DNA from: Pseudomonas sp. B21-056
GTDB taxonomy: Bacteria > Pseudomonadota > Gammaproteobacteria > Pseudomonadales > Pseudomonadaceae
Length of the DNA stretch: 64,000 bases
Direction of reading: 5' to 3'
Assembly (NCBI RefSeq): GCF_026016325.1
Contig: NZ_CP087203.1
Span: 4,898,001 to 4,962,000, forward strand
In this document: piece after piece, positions 54,428 through 64,000 of the stretch
How the letters are laid out: each line of letters starts with the position of its first letter
How positions within the stretch are numbered: the stretch's first letter is position 1
The notes under the pieces: generated by a model
The model's database searches: none
What the model was told of the DNA's origin: nothing
The model's input: only the letters and a program-made list of their open reading frames with translations
Translations under genes and position numbers: made by a program

Positions 54428-54429
54428 TT

Positions 54430-54757
54430 CCGGGTCGCGGTGGCGGCCTGACAGCCGGCCAGGATCTTCTGACCAAGTACATATCCATTGCTGCGGCAAC
54501 GGCGGCTTATGGTTTCGGCCTTACGCCGAGTCACTTTCGAAGAGCGCGAAAGTAACCAAAGCGCTCATGCCCCACCACTCGGCACCTCGCCTAGGCTCGG
54601 TGTGCCCGAACGCAGGCATTGCTCCGTGGGCCCGCCGCGAAGGGCCATCCATGGCCCAGCGCGGCTATCCCGGCATCCATGCCGGGATGCCCACTACGCA
54701 ATACCTGCGTTCGGCCAGCGTGGTTAACGGGGCGCCGAGATCAACGTCCACCGCGAG
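54430..54757. repeat. dispersed intergenic repeat sequence, about 300 bp
   Basis: A gene-free stretch whose wording (CTTACGCCGAGTCACTTTCG, AAAGTAACCAAAGCGCTCAT, CCCCACCACTCGGCACCTCG, TCGGTGTGCCCGAACGCAGG) I recognise as a sequence repeated between genes in fluorescent pseudomonads and often mis-annotated as short genes. It contains several small inverted repeats (GCGCGAAAG..., CCGGCATCCATGCCGG) and ends at the tandem array. Recognition is from memory, not from a search. Confidence 0.55.
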
Positions 54758-54992
54758 GCGGCCTTACAGCCGGCCTGGCTCTCTCAGGTGTACGCCAATC
54801 CCATTGTGGGAGCGAGCTTGCTCGCGAAGGCGGCCTTACAGCCGGCCTGGCTCTCTCAGGTGTATACCAATCCCATTGTGGGAGCGAGCCTGCTCGCGAT
54901 GGCGGCCTTACAGCCGGCCTAACTCTCTCAGGTGTACGCCAATCCCATTGTGGGAGCGAGCCTGCTCGCGATGGCGGCCTTGCGGCCGACCT
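54758..54992. repeat. 72-bp tandem repeat, three copies plus a partial
   Basis: Units begin GCGGCCTTACAGCCGGCCTG at 54758, 54830 and 54902, with a partial copy from 54974: an exact 72-bp period. Each unit ends with one REP-type TGTGGGAGCGAGC(C/T)TGCTCG followed by CGATGGCGG. All REP units face the same way, unlike the doublets elsewhere. As 72 is a multiple of three, frames remain open (24-residue repeats), but I see no reason to call it a gene. Confidence 0.92.
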
Positions 54993-54994
54993 CA

Positions 54995-55777
54995 TCAGCC
55001 CAGCGACAATGTCCCACTGGCCACCAACGTCGCATCCCCACCAATCTTCACCCGTTCCCCCTCCAATCGGCAGAACAGCCCCCCCCCCCTGGCCGAGCAT
55101 TGATAAGCGGTCAGTCCCAGCTTGCCCAGGCGTTTGGACCAGTATGGAACCAGGCTGCAATGGGTCGATCCGGTCACCGGGTCTTCGTTGATGCCAATCG
55201 CTGGCGCAAAGTAACGCGAGACGAAATCATGTCGGCTACCCGGTGCGGTCACGATGGCGCCGGGCCAGGGCAGTTTCGCCAGGGCCGCCATGTCCGGTTT
55301 GCAATCGAGCACCGCCTGCTCCGACTCCAGGACCACGAACAGCACATTGGATGTCAGGACATCTACCGCCTCGACACCCAAGGCGTTTTGCACAGCCAGG
55401 GAGGCGCCCAGTTCGCTGGGGACCATGGCCGGAAAATCCAGCCACAACCGGTCACCTTCGCGACTGACGCTCAAGGGGCCGGATTTGCAGATGAAGTCCA
55501 GCCGCTCGGCGGTTTCGTGATAGATCTCGAACAACACATGGGCGCTGGCCAGCGTGGCATGCCCGCATAACGGGACTTCGGTGGTAGGGGTGAACCAGCG
55601 GATGTGCCAATACTGGCCTTCGCGCACCAGGAACGCGGTTTCGGCCAGGTTGTGTTCAGCGGCGATTTTCTGCATCAAGTCGTCGGCCAGCCAGGCGTCC
55701 AACCGGTAGACCATCGCCGGGTTGCCGCCAAAGGGCCGATCACTGAACGCATCGACCTGATGAAACGCAAGCTGCAT
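54995..55777 (-). CDS. PhzF-family isomerase-like protein
   Basis: A 260-residue member of the PhzF/diaminopimelate epimerase fold: FHQVDAFSDRPFGGNPAMVY, NLAETAFL with the catalytic Glu46, LCGHATLASAHVLFE and DPVTGSTHCSLVPYW. PhzF isomerises an intermediate of phenazine synthesis, but most family members in other settings have unknown substrates; no phenazine genes are nearby. It starts with a GGAGAA ribosome site and is next to the tandem repeats. Confidence 0.88.
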   Translation of the reverse strand: MQLAFHQVDAFSDRPFGGNPAMVYRLDAWLADDLMQKIAAEHNLAETAFLVREGQYWHIRWFTPTTEVPLCGHATLASAHVLFEIYHETAERLDFICKSGPLSVSREGDRLWLDFPAMVPSELGASLAVQNALGVEAVDVLTSNVLFVVLESEQAVLDCKPDMAALAKLPWPGAIVTAPGSRHDFVSRYFAPAIGINEDPVTGSTHCSLVPYWSKRLGKLGLTAYQCSARGGGLFCRLEGERVKIGGDATLVASGTLSLG

Positions 55778-55883
55778 GGCAATTTCTCCTTTTTATTGGA
55801 TGCGCGAGCATGGGGCGTCGGGGCACGGGTTTGCCAGTGACAGATTCGCTGAATTTTCACCCTACAGCGTAGGGCATGATGAA

Positions 55884-58056
<2,173 letters not shown>

Positions 58057-58150
58057 CCTGAAACCGCCATGAAGAAGGACTGAAACTGGTCGGGAGTGGA
58101 TTCCTGCGGCATCATGGGCAAATTTTGCATGGCAGCCCAAAGGAAGTCCC

Positions 58151-58906
58151 ATGAATCTGCCTCCCCGTCAGCAGCAAATCCTCGAACTGGTCCGTGAACG
58201 CGGCTATGTCAGCATCGAGGAAATGGCTCAGTTGTTCGTCGTCACCCCGCAAACCATCCGCCGTGACATCAATCAACTGGCCGAGGTTAATCTGCTGCGT
58301 CGCTACCACGGTGGCGCCGCCTACGATTCGAGCGTTGAAAACACCGCCTACGCCATGCGCGCCGATCAGATGCGCGACGAGAAACAGCGCATCGCCGAAG
58401 CCATCGCCGCTCAGATCCCCGATCACGCCTCGCTGTTCATCAACATCGGCACCACCACCGAGTCCATCGCCCGGGCGCTGCTCAATCACAATCATCTGAA
58501 GGTCATCACCAACAACCTGCACGTGGCGTCGATCCTCAGCGCCAAGGACGACTTCGAAGTGTTGATCGCCGGCGGCAACGTGCGCCGCGACGGCGGCGTG
58601 GTCGGCCAGGCCAGCGTCGACTTCATCAACCAGTTCAAGGTCGATTTCGCCCTGGTGGGTATCAGCGGGATCGACGAAGACGGCAGCCTGCTGGACTTCG
58701 ACTACCAGGAAGTGCGCGTCTCCCAGGCGATCATCGCCAACGCCCGGCAAGTGCTACTGGCGGCGGACTCGAGCAAATTCGGGCGCAACGCCATGGTCCG
58801 CCTGGGGCCCATCAGCCTGATCGATTGCCTGGTGACCGATCAGCAGCCGGTGCCGGCATTGGTGCAACTGCTGAGTCAGCACAAAATTCGGCTGGAAGTG
58901 GTTTAG
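58151..58906 (+). CDS. glpR: glycerol 3-phosphate regulon repressor GlpR
   Basis: A 251-residue DeoR-family repressor. N-terminal helix-turn-helix ([36 protein letters not shown]) and a sugar-phosphate-binding C-terminal domain ([39 protein letters not shown]). It senses glycerol 3-phosphate and represses glp genes. Conserved place between glpK and glpD. Likely operators lie before glpD. Confidence 0.93.
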   Translation: MNLPPRQQQILELVRERGYVSIEEMAQLFVVTPQTIRRDINQLAEVNLLRRYHGGAAYDSSVENTAYAMRADQMRDEKQRIAEAIAAQIPDHASLFINIGTTTESIARALLNHNHLKVITNNLHVASILSAKDDFEVLIAGGNVRRDGGVVGQASVDFINQFKVDFALVGISGIDEDGSLLDFDYQEVRVSQAIIANARQVLLAADSSKFGRNAMVRLGPISLIDCLVTDQQPVPALVQLLSQHKIRLEVV

Positions 58907-58935
58907 GGGCAGCTACAAGCTTTCAGCTTCAAGAG

Positions 58936-58992
58936 ATCGCAGGCTTCGCCAGCCCCTACGCCATCCCTGTAGGAGCGGGCGAAGCCTGCGAT
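58936..58992. repeat. short inverted repeat of the GCAGGCTTCGCC family, after glpR
   Basis: ATCGCAGGCTTCGCC...CCTAC (58936-58959) is mirrored by GTAGG...GGCGAAGCCTGCGAT (58969-58992) with a 9-base loop, followed by TTTTTT. It is a dispersed-repeat relative that may also act as terminator for glpKR. Confidence 0.75.
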
Positions 58993-59090
58993 TTTTTATG
59001 TTCGAAAATTTTCCTTTCAGCCACTTTCGATGAGTTTTTTCAATCGGGATCGACTAGCCGTTGCTGTAGTAATGGGCTAGTATTTTCGCA

Positions 59091-59127
59091 AATGAACATT
59101 TATGTTCGAATTCAAATGTTACGAACA
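59091..59127. promoter_or_regulatory. GlpR-type operator half-sites before glpD
   Basis: AATGAACATTTATGTTCGAA and the following TTCAAATGTTACGAACA contain copies of the TATGTTCGAA half-site of GlpR operators (E. coli consensus WATGTTCGWW and its complement). A further copy, TATGTTCGAAAA, is at 58997. glpD starts at 59145. Confidence 0.5.
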
Positions 59128-59144
59128 GAGCCCGAGGCCAGCCG

Positions 59145-60683
59145 ATGCCCACCTCCACGTTGCCTACGCCCCCTATCGCCGAAATCTACGACATCGCCGT
59201 CATTGGCGGTGGTATCAATGGCGTGGGGATCGCCGCGGACGCTGCCGGTCGCGGTCTTTCGGTGTTCCTTTGCGAAAAGGACGACTTGGCCAGCCACACG
59301 TCATCGGCCAGCAGCAAGCTGATCCACGGCGGGCTGCGCTATCTGGAACATTACGAATTCCGCCTGGTGCGTGAAGCCTTGGCCGAGCGCGAGGTGTTGT
59401 TGGCCAAGGCTCCGCATATCGTCAAGCAGATGCGCTTCGTCCTGCCCCACCGCCCGCACCTGCGTCCAGCCTGGATGATTCGTGCCGGCCTGTTCCTCTA
59501 TGATCACCTGGGCAAGCGTGAGCAGCTCGCCGGCTCCAGGAGTTTGAAATTCGGCGCCGACAACGCCCTGAAAAGCGAGATCACCAAGGGCTTCGAATAC
59601 TCCGATTGCTGGGTCGACGATGCGCGGCTGGTGGTGCTCAACGCCATGGCAGCCCGAGAGAAAGGTGCGCACGTCCACACCCGTACCCGTTGCGTGAACG
59701 CCCGCCGCAGCAACGGCCTGTGGCATTTGCACCTGGAACGCGCCGACGGCAGCCTGTTTTCGATCCGCGCCAAGGCATTGGTGAATGCGGCCGGTCCATG
59801 GGTCGCCAAGTTCATTCGCGATGACCTGAAGATGGAATCGCCCTATGGCATCCGCCTGATTCAGGGCAGCCACGTGATCGTGCCGAGACTCTACGAAGGC
59901 GAGCATGCGCATATCCTTCAGAACGAAGACCAGCGCATCGTGTTCACCATTCCCTACCTGAACCAGTTCACCCTGATCGGCACCACCGACCGCGAATACA
60001 CCGGCGATCCGGCCAAGGTGGCGATCACCGACGGCGAAACCGACTACCTGTTGAATGTGGTCAATGCTCACTTCAAGAAACAGATCGGCCGCGACGACAT
60101 CCTGCACAGTTATTCCGGTGTGCGTCCGCTGTGCAATGACGAATCCGACAACCCGTCGGCCGTGACCCGGGACTACACTCTGGCACTTTCCGGTGGCGGC
60201 CAAGAAGCGCCCTTGCTGTCGGTGTTCGGCGGCAAGTTGACCACCTACCGCAAGCTGGCCGAATCGGCCATGGCGCAACTGGCCCCGTATTTCACTCAGA
60301 TGCGGCCGAGCTGGACCGCCGAGGCCTCGCTGCCCGGCGGCGAGAACATGACCACCCCGCAAGCGCTCTGCTCGGCGATCCGCGACAAATTCGACTGGGT
60401 ACCGACCGCCCTCGCACGCCGTTGGGCCACAACGTACGGCAGCCGTACCTGGCGCATGCTCGAAGGCGTGCACAACCTGAGCGACCTGGGCGAGTTGATC
60501 GGTGCCGACCTCTATACCCGGGAAGTCGATTACCTGTGCAGCGACGAATGGGCCGTCGATGCCCGGGACATTCTGTGGCGTCGCAGCAAGCTGGGCTTGT
60601 TCACCACTGCGGCCGAACAGGAAAAATTGCAGCAGTACCTGGATAAAGTCGAACAGAACCGCCGCAAGATTGAAGCAGCCTGA
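59145..60683 (+). CDS. glpD: glycerol 3-phosphate dehydrogenase GlpD
   Basis: A 512-residue FAD-dependent membrane-associated dehydrogenase. Dinucleotide-binding motif AVIGGGINGVGIAADAAGRG near residues 18-37, LIHGGLRYLEHYEFRLV and the C-terminal GGKLTTYRKLAE. Converts glycerol 3-phosphate to dihydroxyacetone phosphate, passing electrons to quinone. Start at 59145 chosen for the CCGAGG site upstream and family fit. Confidence 0.96.
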   Translation: MPTSTLPTPPIAEIYDIAVIGGGINGVGIAADAAGRGLSVFLCEKDDLASHTSSASSKLIHGGLRYLEHYEFRLVREALAEREVLLAKAPHIVKQMRFVLPHRPHLRPAWMIRAGLFLYDHLGKREQLAGSRSLKFGADNALKSEITKGFEYSDCWVDDARLVVLNAMAAREKGAHVHTRTRCVNARRSNGLWHLHLERADGSLFSIRAKALVNAAGPWVAKFIRDDLKMESPYGIRLIQGSHVIVPRLYEGEHAHILQNEDQRIVFTIPYLNQFTLIGTTDREYTGDPAKVAITDGETDYLLNVVNAHFKKQIGRDDILHSYSGVRPLCNDESDNPSAVTRDYTLALSGGGQEAPLLSVFGGKLTTYRKLAESAMAQLAPYFTQMRPSWTAEASLPGGENMTTPQALCSAIRDKFDWVPTALARRWATTYGSRTWRMLEGVHNLSDLGELIGADLYTREVDYLCSDEWAVDARDILWRRSKLGLFTTAAEQEKLQQYLDKVEQNRRKIEAA

Positions 60684-60702
60684 TCCCTCAGCCTGCTCAA
60701 CC

Positions 60703-60736
60703 AAGCCCCTGAATCCTTCGATTCAGGGGCTTTTTG
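60703..60736 (+). terminator. terminator of glpD
   Basis: A 13-bp perfect stem (AAGCCCCTGAATC / GATTCAGGGGCTT) around CTTC, followed by TTTT. Confidence 0.95.
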
Positions 60737-60762
60737 CTATCTGAAACCTCGCCACGCCTCCC

Positions 60763-60850
60763 TGTGGGAGCGAGCCTGCTCGCGAAGCGATTGCACATCC
60801 AACATCATCGATTCAGACAGACCGCTTTCGCGAGCAGGCTCGCTCCCACA
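60763..60850. repeat. REP doublet after glpD
   Basis: TGTGGGAGCGAGCCTGCTCG...AAGCG copy and inverted CTTTCGCGAGCAGGCTCGCT...CCCACA copy; both carry the variant GCGAAG/CTTTCGC instead of GCGAT. Confidence 0.88.
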
Positions 60851-60873
60851 GGGATTGGGGCGCAGCTCAGGCA

Positions 60874-60918
60874 GTCGGTTTTCCGAACACGACCCGACGG
60901 TCGGTTCGGCTAACCGGA
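60874..60918. promoter_or_regulatory. two AauR-like activator sites
   Basis: GTCGGTTTTCCGAA (60874-60887) and TTCGGCTAACCGGA (60905-60918) each match the AauR palindrome TTCGG-N4-CCGAA with one mismatch. In P. putida AauR activates acidic amino acid uptake genes with sigma-54. They lie about 80-120 bp before the sigma-54 promoter, a usual enhancer distance. Confidence 0.6.
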
Positions 60919-60994
60919 TATTTTCTTTGCTAAAAACCCGAAACAAAACATTAATTTTCATATAAAACAAATAGTTAACCACAGCTCCCTGGCC

Positions 60995-61010
60995 TGGCAC
61001 GGGTCATGCT
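60995..61010 (+). promoter_or_regulatory. sigma-54 (RpoN) promoter of the amino acid ABC operon
   Basis: TGGCACGGGTCATGCT fits the -24/-12 consensus TGGCAC-N5-TTGCW with one mismatch, keeping both GG and GC. It gives a leader of about 110 bases before the binding-protein gene. Confidence 0.75.
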
Positions 61011-61123
61011 CTACACTCCTCGAGACGAATGCCCGGACGCCGACACAACAGGAGCAACCTGGCACTCGAAGTACTCAGGGCCGAACCGGCTGAAATAAAA
61101 AAAACAATGTCGAGGAAACATCG

Positions 61124-62038
61124 ATGCGTATCGTTCCCCACCTCCTGGGCGCAGCCGTTGCTGTCGCTCTGATCAGCACCCCAGCTTTCGCTGCCGAACT
61201 GACCGGCACGCTGAAAAAGATCAAAGAGTCCGGCGTCGTCACACTCGGGCATCGCGACGCTTCCATTCCGTTCTCCTACATCGCGGACGCTTCCGGCAAA
61301 CCGGTCGGCTACTCCCACGACATCCAGCTGAAAGTCGTCGAAGCCCTGAAAAAAGACCTGGACATGCCGAACCTGCAGGTCAAGTACAACCTGGTCACTT
61401 CGCAAACCCGTATCCCGCTGGTCCAGAACGGCACCGTGGACCTGGAATGCGGCTCCACCACCAACAACGTCGAGCGTCAGCAGCAGGTTGACTTCTCCGT
61501 TGGCATCTTCGAGATCGGCACCCGCCTGCTCTCCAAGAAAGATTCCAAGTACAAGGATTTCGACGACCTCAAGGGCAAGAACGTCGTGACCACCGCCGGC
61601 ACCACCTCCGAGCGGCTGCTCAAGGCGATGAACGCCGACAAGCAGATGGGCATGAACGTCATCTCCGCCAAGGACCACGGCGAATCCTTCCAGATGCTGG
61701 AATCGGGTCGTGCCGTCGCGTTCATGATGGACGACGCCCTGCTGGCCGGTGAAGCCGCCAAGGCCAAGAAAGCCGAAGACTGGGCCGTGACCGGTACGCC
61801 ACAGTCCTACGAAATCTACGGCTGCATGATGCGCAAAGGCGACGAGCCGTTCAAAAAGGCTGTGGATGACGCCATCAAGGCCACCTACGCGTCGGGCGAG
61901 ATCAACAAGATCTACGACAAGTGGTTCACCCAGCCTATCCCGCCGAAAAACCTGAACCTGAACTTCCCGATGAGCGACGAGCTCAAGGCACTGATCGCCA
62001 ATCCGACCGACAAAGCGGCTGACGACAAGAAGTCCTGA
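61124..62038 (+). CDS. aatJ: glutamate/aspartate ABC transporter, periplasmic binding protein
   Basis: A 304-residue secreted solute-binding protein (family 3). Signal peptide ends AFA before AELTGTLKKI. VVTLGHRDASIPFSYI, VDLECGSTTNNVERQQQVDF and GMNVISAKDHGES... match GltI/AatJ, which bind glutamate and aspartate. It has a CGAGGA ribosome site. Transcribed from a sigma-54 promoter with AauR-like sites; a hairpin follows, then the permease genes. Confidence 0.95.
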   Translation: MRIVPHLLGAAVAVALISTPAFAAELTGTLKKIKESGVVTLGHRDASIPFSYIADASGKPVGYSHDIQLKVVEALKKDLDMPNLQVKYNLVTSQTRIPLVQNGTVDLECGSTTNNVERQQQVDFSVGIFEIGTRLLSKKDSKYKDFDDLKGKNVVTTAGTTSERLLKAMNADKQMGMNVISAKDHGESFQMLESGRAVAFMMDDALLAGEAAKAKKAEDWAVTGTPQSYEIYGCMMRKGDEPFKKAVDDAIKATYASGEINKIYDKWFTQPIPPKNLNLNFPMSDELKALIANPTDKAADDKKS

Positions 62039-62060
62039 TTTATCTGGCTAACCTTATCTC

Positions 62061-62083
62061 CTGAAGGGGCCCGGCCCTTTCAG
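62061..62083 (+). terminator. hairpin after the binding-protein gene
   Basis: CTGAAGGGGCC and GGCCCTTTCAG form a stem with one mismatch, no T-run. In ABC operons such hairpins protect the abundant binding-protein mRNA from decay. Confidence 0.6.
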
Positions 62084-62230
62084 GGGATGGTCACTCCCAG
62101 CTGACAATAAGGAAACACTCGAACCGGTGGCTGTCGAGCCCCACGGGTGTGCCTGGCCTTCGAGGTCGGGCGGGAACGGAGTTTCCCCAGGCGGGCATCT
62201 GTACATCGAACGATCTGAGGGGAGACCCTA

Positions 62231-62977
62231 ATGAATTACAACTGGGACTGGGGCGTGTTCTTCAAGTCCACCGGCGTGGGCAGCGAGACTTATCTCGACT
62301 GGTACATCGCCGGTTTGGGCTGGACCATCGCCATTGCCGTCGTGGCCTGGATCATTGCCCTGCTGCTGGGCTCGGTGCTGGGCGTGATGCGCACCGTGCC
62401 GAACCGGCTGGTGTCGGGTATCGCCACCTGCTACGTGGAGCTTTTCCGTAACGTGCCGCTGCTGGTGCAGCTGTTCATCTGGTACTTCCTGGTGCCCGAC
62501 CTGCTGCCGGAAAACCTGCAGGAGTGGTACAAGCAGGACCTGAACCCGACCACGTCGGCCTACCTGAGCGTCGTCGTCTGCCTGGGCCTGTTCACCGCCG
62601 CCCGGGTCTGCGAGCAAGTGCGCACCGGTATCCAGGCGCTGCCACGCGGCCAGGAATCCGCGGCCCGGGCCATGGGCTTCAAGCTGCCGCAGATCTACTG
62701 GAACGTGCTGCTGCCCCAGGCCTACCGGATCATCATTCCGCCGCTCACCTCGGAGTTCCTCAACGTCTTCAAGAACTCCTCCGTGGCCTCGCTGATCGGC
62801 CTGATGGAACTGCTCGCGCAGACCAAGCAGACCGCCGAGTTCTCCGCCAACCTGTTCGAAGCCTTCACCCTGGCGACGCTGATCTATTTCACCCTGAACA
62901 TGAGCCTGATGCTGCTCATGCGCATGGTCGAGAAGAAAGTCGCGGTGCCCGGCCTCATCTCCGTGGGGGGTAAATAA
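62231..62977 (+). CDS. aatQ: glutamate/aspartate ABC transporter permease AatQ (GltJ)
   Basis: A 248-residue His/Glu/Gln/Arg/opine-family permease with about five helices. GSETYLDWYIAGLGWTIAIA at the start and the EAA coupling loop ESAARAMGFKLPQIYWNVLL. It is the first of two permease subunits; its stop overlaps the next start. GGGGAG ribosome site. The 192-bp gap to aatJ holds a hairpin. Confidence 0.95.
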   Translation: MNYNWDWGVFFKSTGVGSETYLDWYIAGLGWTIAIAVVAWIIALLLGSVLGVMRTVPNRLVSGIATCYVELFRNVPLLVQLFIWYFLVPDLLPENLQEWYKQDLNPTTSAYLSVVVCLGLFTAARVCEQVRTGIQALPRGQESAARAMGFKLPQIYWNVLLPQAYRIIIPPLTSEFLNVFKNSSVASLIGLMELLAQTKQTAEFSANLFEAFTLATLIYFTLNMSLMLLMRMVEKKVAVPGLISVGGK

Positions 62978-63648
62978 TGGAATTCGATTTCAGCGGTGTC
63001 GTCCCGGCCATTCCCGGCCTGTGGAACGGCATGGTGATGACCCTTCAATTGATGGTCCTGGGCGTGGTCGGCGGGATTGTCCTGGGGACGATCCTGGCGT
63101 TGATGCGCCTGTCCCATAACAGGTTGCTGTCCAATATCGCCGGCGCCTACGTCAACTACTTCCGCTCGATCCCGTTGCTGCTGGTCATCACCTGGTTCTA
63201 CCTGGCGGTGCCGTTCGTGCTGCGCTGGATCACCGGCGAAGACACGCCCATCGGCGCGTTCGGTTCCTGCGTCGTGGCGTTCATGATGTTCGAAGCGGCG
63301 TACTTCTGCGAAATCGTCCGGGCCGGCGTGCAGTCGATCCCCAAGGGCCAGATGGGCGCCGCCCAGGCACTGGGCATGAATTATGGCCAGACCATGCGCC
63401 TGATCATCCTGCCCCAGGCGTTCCGCAAGATGACCCCGCTGCTGCTGCAACAGAGCATCATCCTGTTTCAGGACACCTCGCTGGTCTACACCGTCGGCCT
63501 GGTGGACTTCCTCAATGCTTCGCGAGCCAATGGCGACATCATCGGCCGCTCCAATGAGTTCCTGATCGTCGCAGGTCTCGTGTACTTCACAATCAGCTTT
63601 GCCGCCTCGCTGCTGGTCAAGCGTCTGCAAAAAAGGTTCGCCGTATGA
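62977..63648 (+). CDS. aatM: glutamate/aspartate ABC transporter permease AatM (GltK)
   Basis: A 223-residue second permease subunit (MEFDFSGVVPAIPGLWNGMV) with the EAA loop AAQALGMNYGQTMRLIILPQ and a sequence EFLIVAGLVYFTISFAASLL in the last helix. It forms the channel with AatQ. It overlaps aatQ by one base and aatP by 4. Confidence 0.95.
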   Translation: MEFDFSGVVPAIPGLWNGMVMTLQLMVLGVVGGIVLGTILALMRLSHNRLLSNIAGAYVNYFRSIPLLLVITWFYLAVPFVLRWITGEDTPIGAFGSCVVAFMMFEAAYFCEIVRAGVQSIPKGQMGAAQALGMNYGQTMRLIILPQAFRKMTPLLLQQSIILFQDTSLVYTVGLVDFLNASRANGDIIGRSNEFLIVAGLVYFTISFAASLLVKRLQKRFAV

Positions 63649-64000
63649 TCTCTATCAAGAACATCAACAAGTGGTATGGGGACTTCCAGGTACTGACCAA
63701 TTGCAGCACCGAGGTCAGCAAGGGTGAAGTGGTGGTGGTGTGCGGTCCGTCGGGCTCGGGCAAATCCACCCTGATCAAATGCGTGAACGCCCTGGAGCCG
63801 TTCCAGAAAGGCGACATCGTGGTCGACGGCACGTCCATCGCCGACCCGAAGACCAACCTGCCGAAACTGCGTTCGCGGGTGGGCATGGTGTTCCAGCACT
63901 TCGAACTGTTCCCGCACCTGACCATCACCGAGAACCTGACCATCGCGCAGATCAAGGTGCTGGGCCGCAGCAAGGAAGAAGCCACCAAGAAGGGCCTGCA
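63645..64000 (+). CDS. aatP: glutamate/aspartate ABC transporter ATPase AatP (GltL), partial
   Basis: The first 118 residues of an ABC ATPase, cut by the window end. Starts MISIKNINKWYGDFQVLTNC, Walker A CGPSGSGKSTLIKCVN at about 34-46 and Q-loop GMVFQHFELFPHLTITENLT. It drives the transporter made with AatJ, AatQ and AatM. The start overlaps the aatM stop by 4 bp (ATGA). The sensor pair AauRS may follow beyond the window. Confidence 0.95.
   Translation, partial: MISIKNINKWYGDFQVLTNCSTEVSKGEVVVVCGPSGSGKSTLIKCVNALEPFQKGDIVVDGTSIADPKTNLPKLRSRVGMVFQHFELFPHLTITENLTIAQIKVLGRSKEEATKKGL

Noticed and set aside
54758..54992. CRISPR-like array
   Set aside because: The repeated units are contiguous and fully repeated with no unique spacers, and no cas genes are present.
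54619..55191. 190-codon frame through the 72-bp array with 24-residue repeats
   Set aside because: It stays open because 72 is a multiple of three; it runs over dispersed repeats into the antisense of the PhzF-like gene.

Overview
This window is a contiguous stretch of chromosome from a fluorescent Pseudomonas (P. fluorescens group). The assignment rests on gene content and order: argG-motY-pyrC-rnt-peroxiredoxin-bfd-bfr-grxD-...-argF-ABC ATPase, nth followed by a PA3496-type small protein, colR-colS-methyltransferase-inaA, and ybaK-glpKRD. It also rests on high GC and on many copies of the GGGAGCGAGCC-type REP sequence typical of this group. No tRNA, rRNA, CRISPR array, phage or insertion sequence was seen.

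Layout. 1-5950: two tiny uncharacterised genes, an MFS transporter, arfB, an AroP-like permease, a 635-bp gene-free stretch, then an isolated pair: a 45-residue acidic peptide and an M29-aminopeptidase-like protein. 5985-12270: rluB, scpBA, yciO, rnm and divergently yciB, yciI and a small anchored coiled-coil protein. 12276-15053: a Cpx-type cassette (regulator, Spy/CpxP-like protein, sensor kinase) with a CpxR-like box before the Spy gene. 15308-18936: a di-haem cytochrome, an imelysin-like lipoprotein and a DUF1513 protein. 19090-23278: a two-gene RND pump. 23372-28000: the ColRS locus with two ColR-like boxes. 28099-33651: groESL with a sigma-32-like promoter, fxsA, a HugZ-like protein, an SDR and apbC. 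33991-40765: metG, an Rnf operon lacking rnfC, nth and a small acidic protein. 40820-42420: an orphan EvgA/BvgA-type regulator and an AT-rich, unrecognised membrane protein gene. 42516-49372: argG, motY, pyrC, rnt, peroxiredoxin, bfd, bfr, grxD. 49472-54427: an orphan molybdopterin oxidoreductase, a small protein, argF and an ABC ATPase without permease. 54430-54992: dispersed repeat sequence plus a 72-bp tandem array. 54995-60683: a PhzF-like protein, ybaK, glpK, glpR, glpD. 61124-64000: an acidic amino acid ABC transporter cut by the window end, preceded by two AauR-like sites and a sigma-54-type promoter.

Most genes are conserved core genes. The most interesting parts are the peptide/M29 pair (4546-5751), the Rnf operon without its NADH subunit and with an unanchored RnfB, the glp cluster without glpF, the ColR-like sites, and the repeat structures between genes. 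Family assignments come from reading the translated sequence and from memory of the families; no database search was run.
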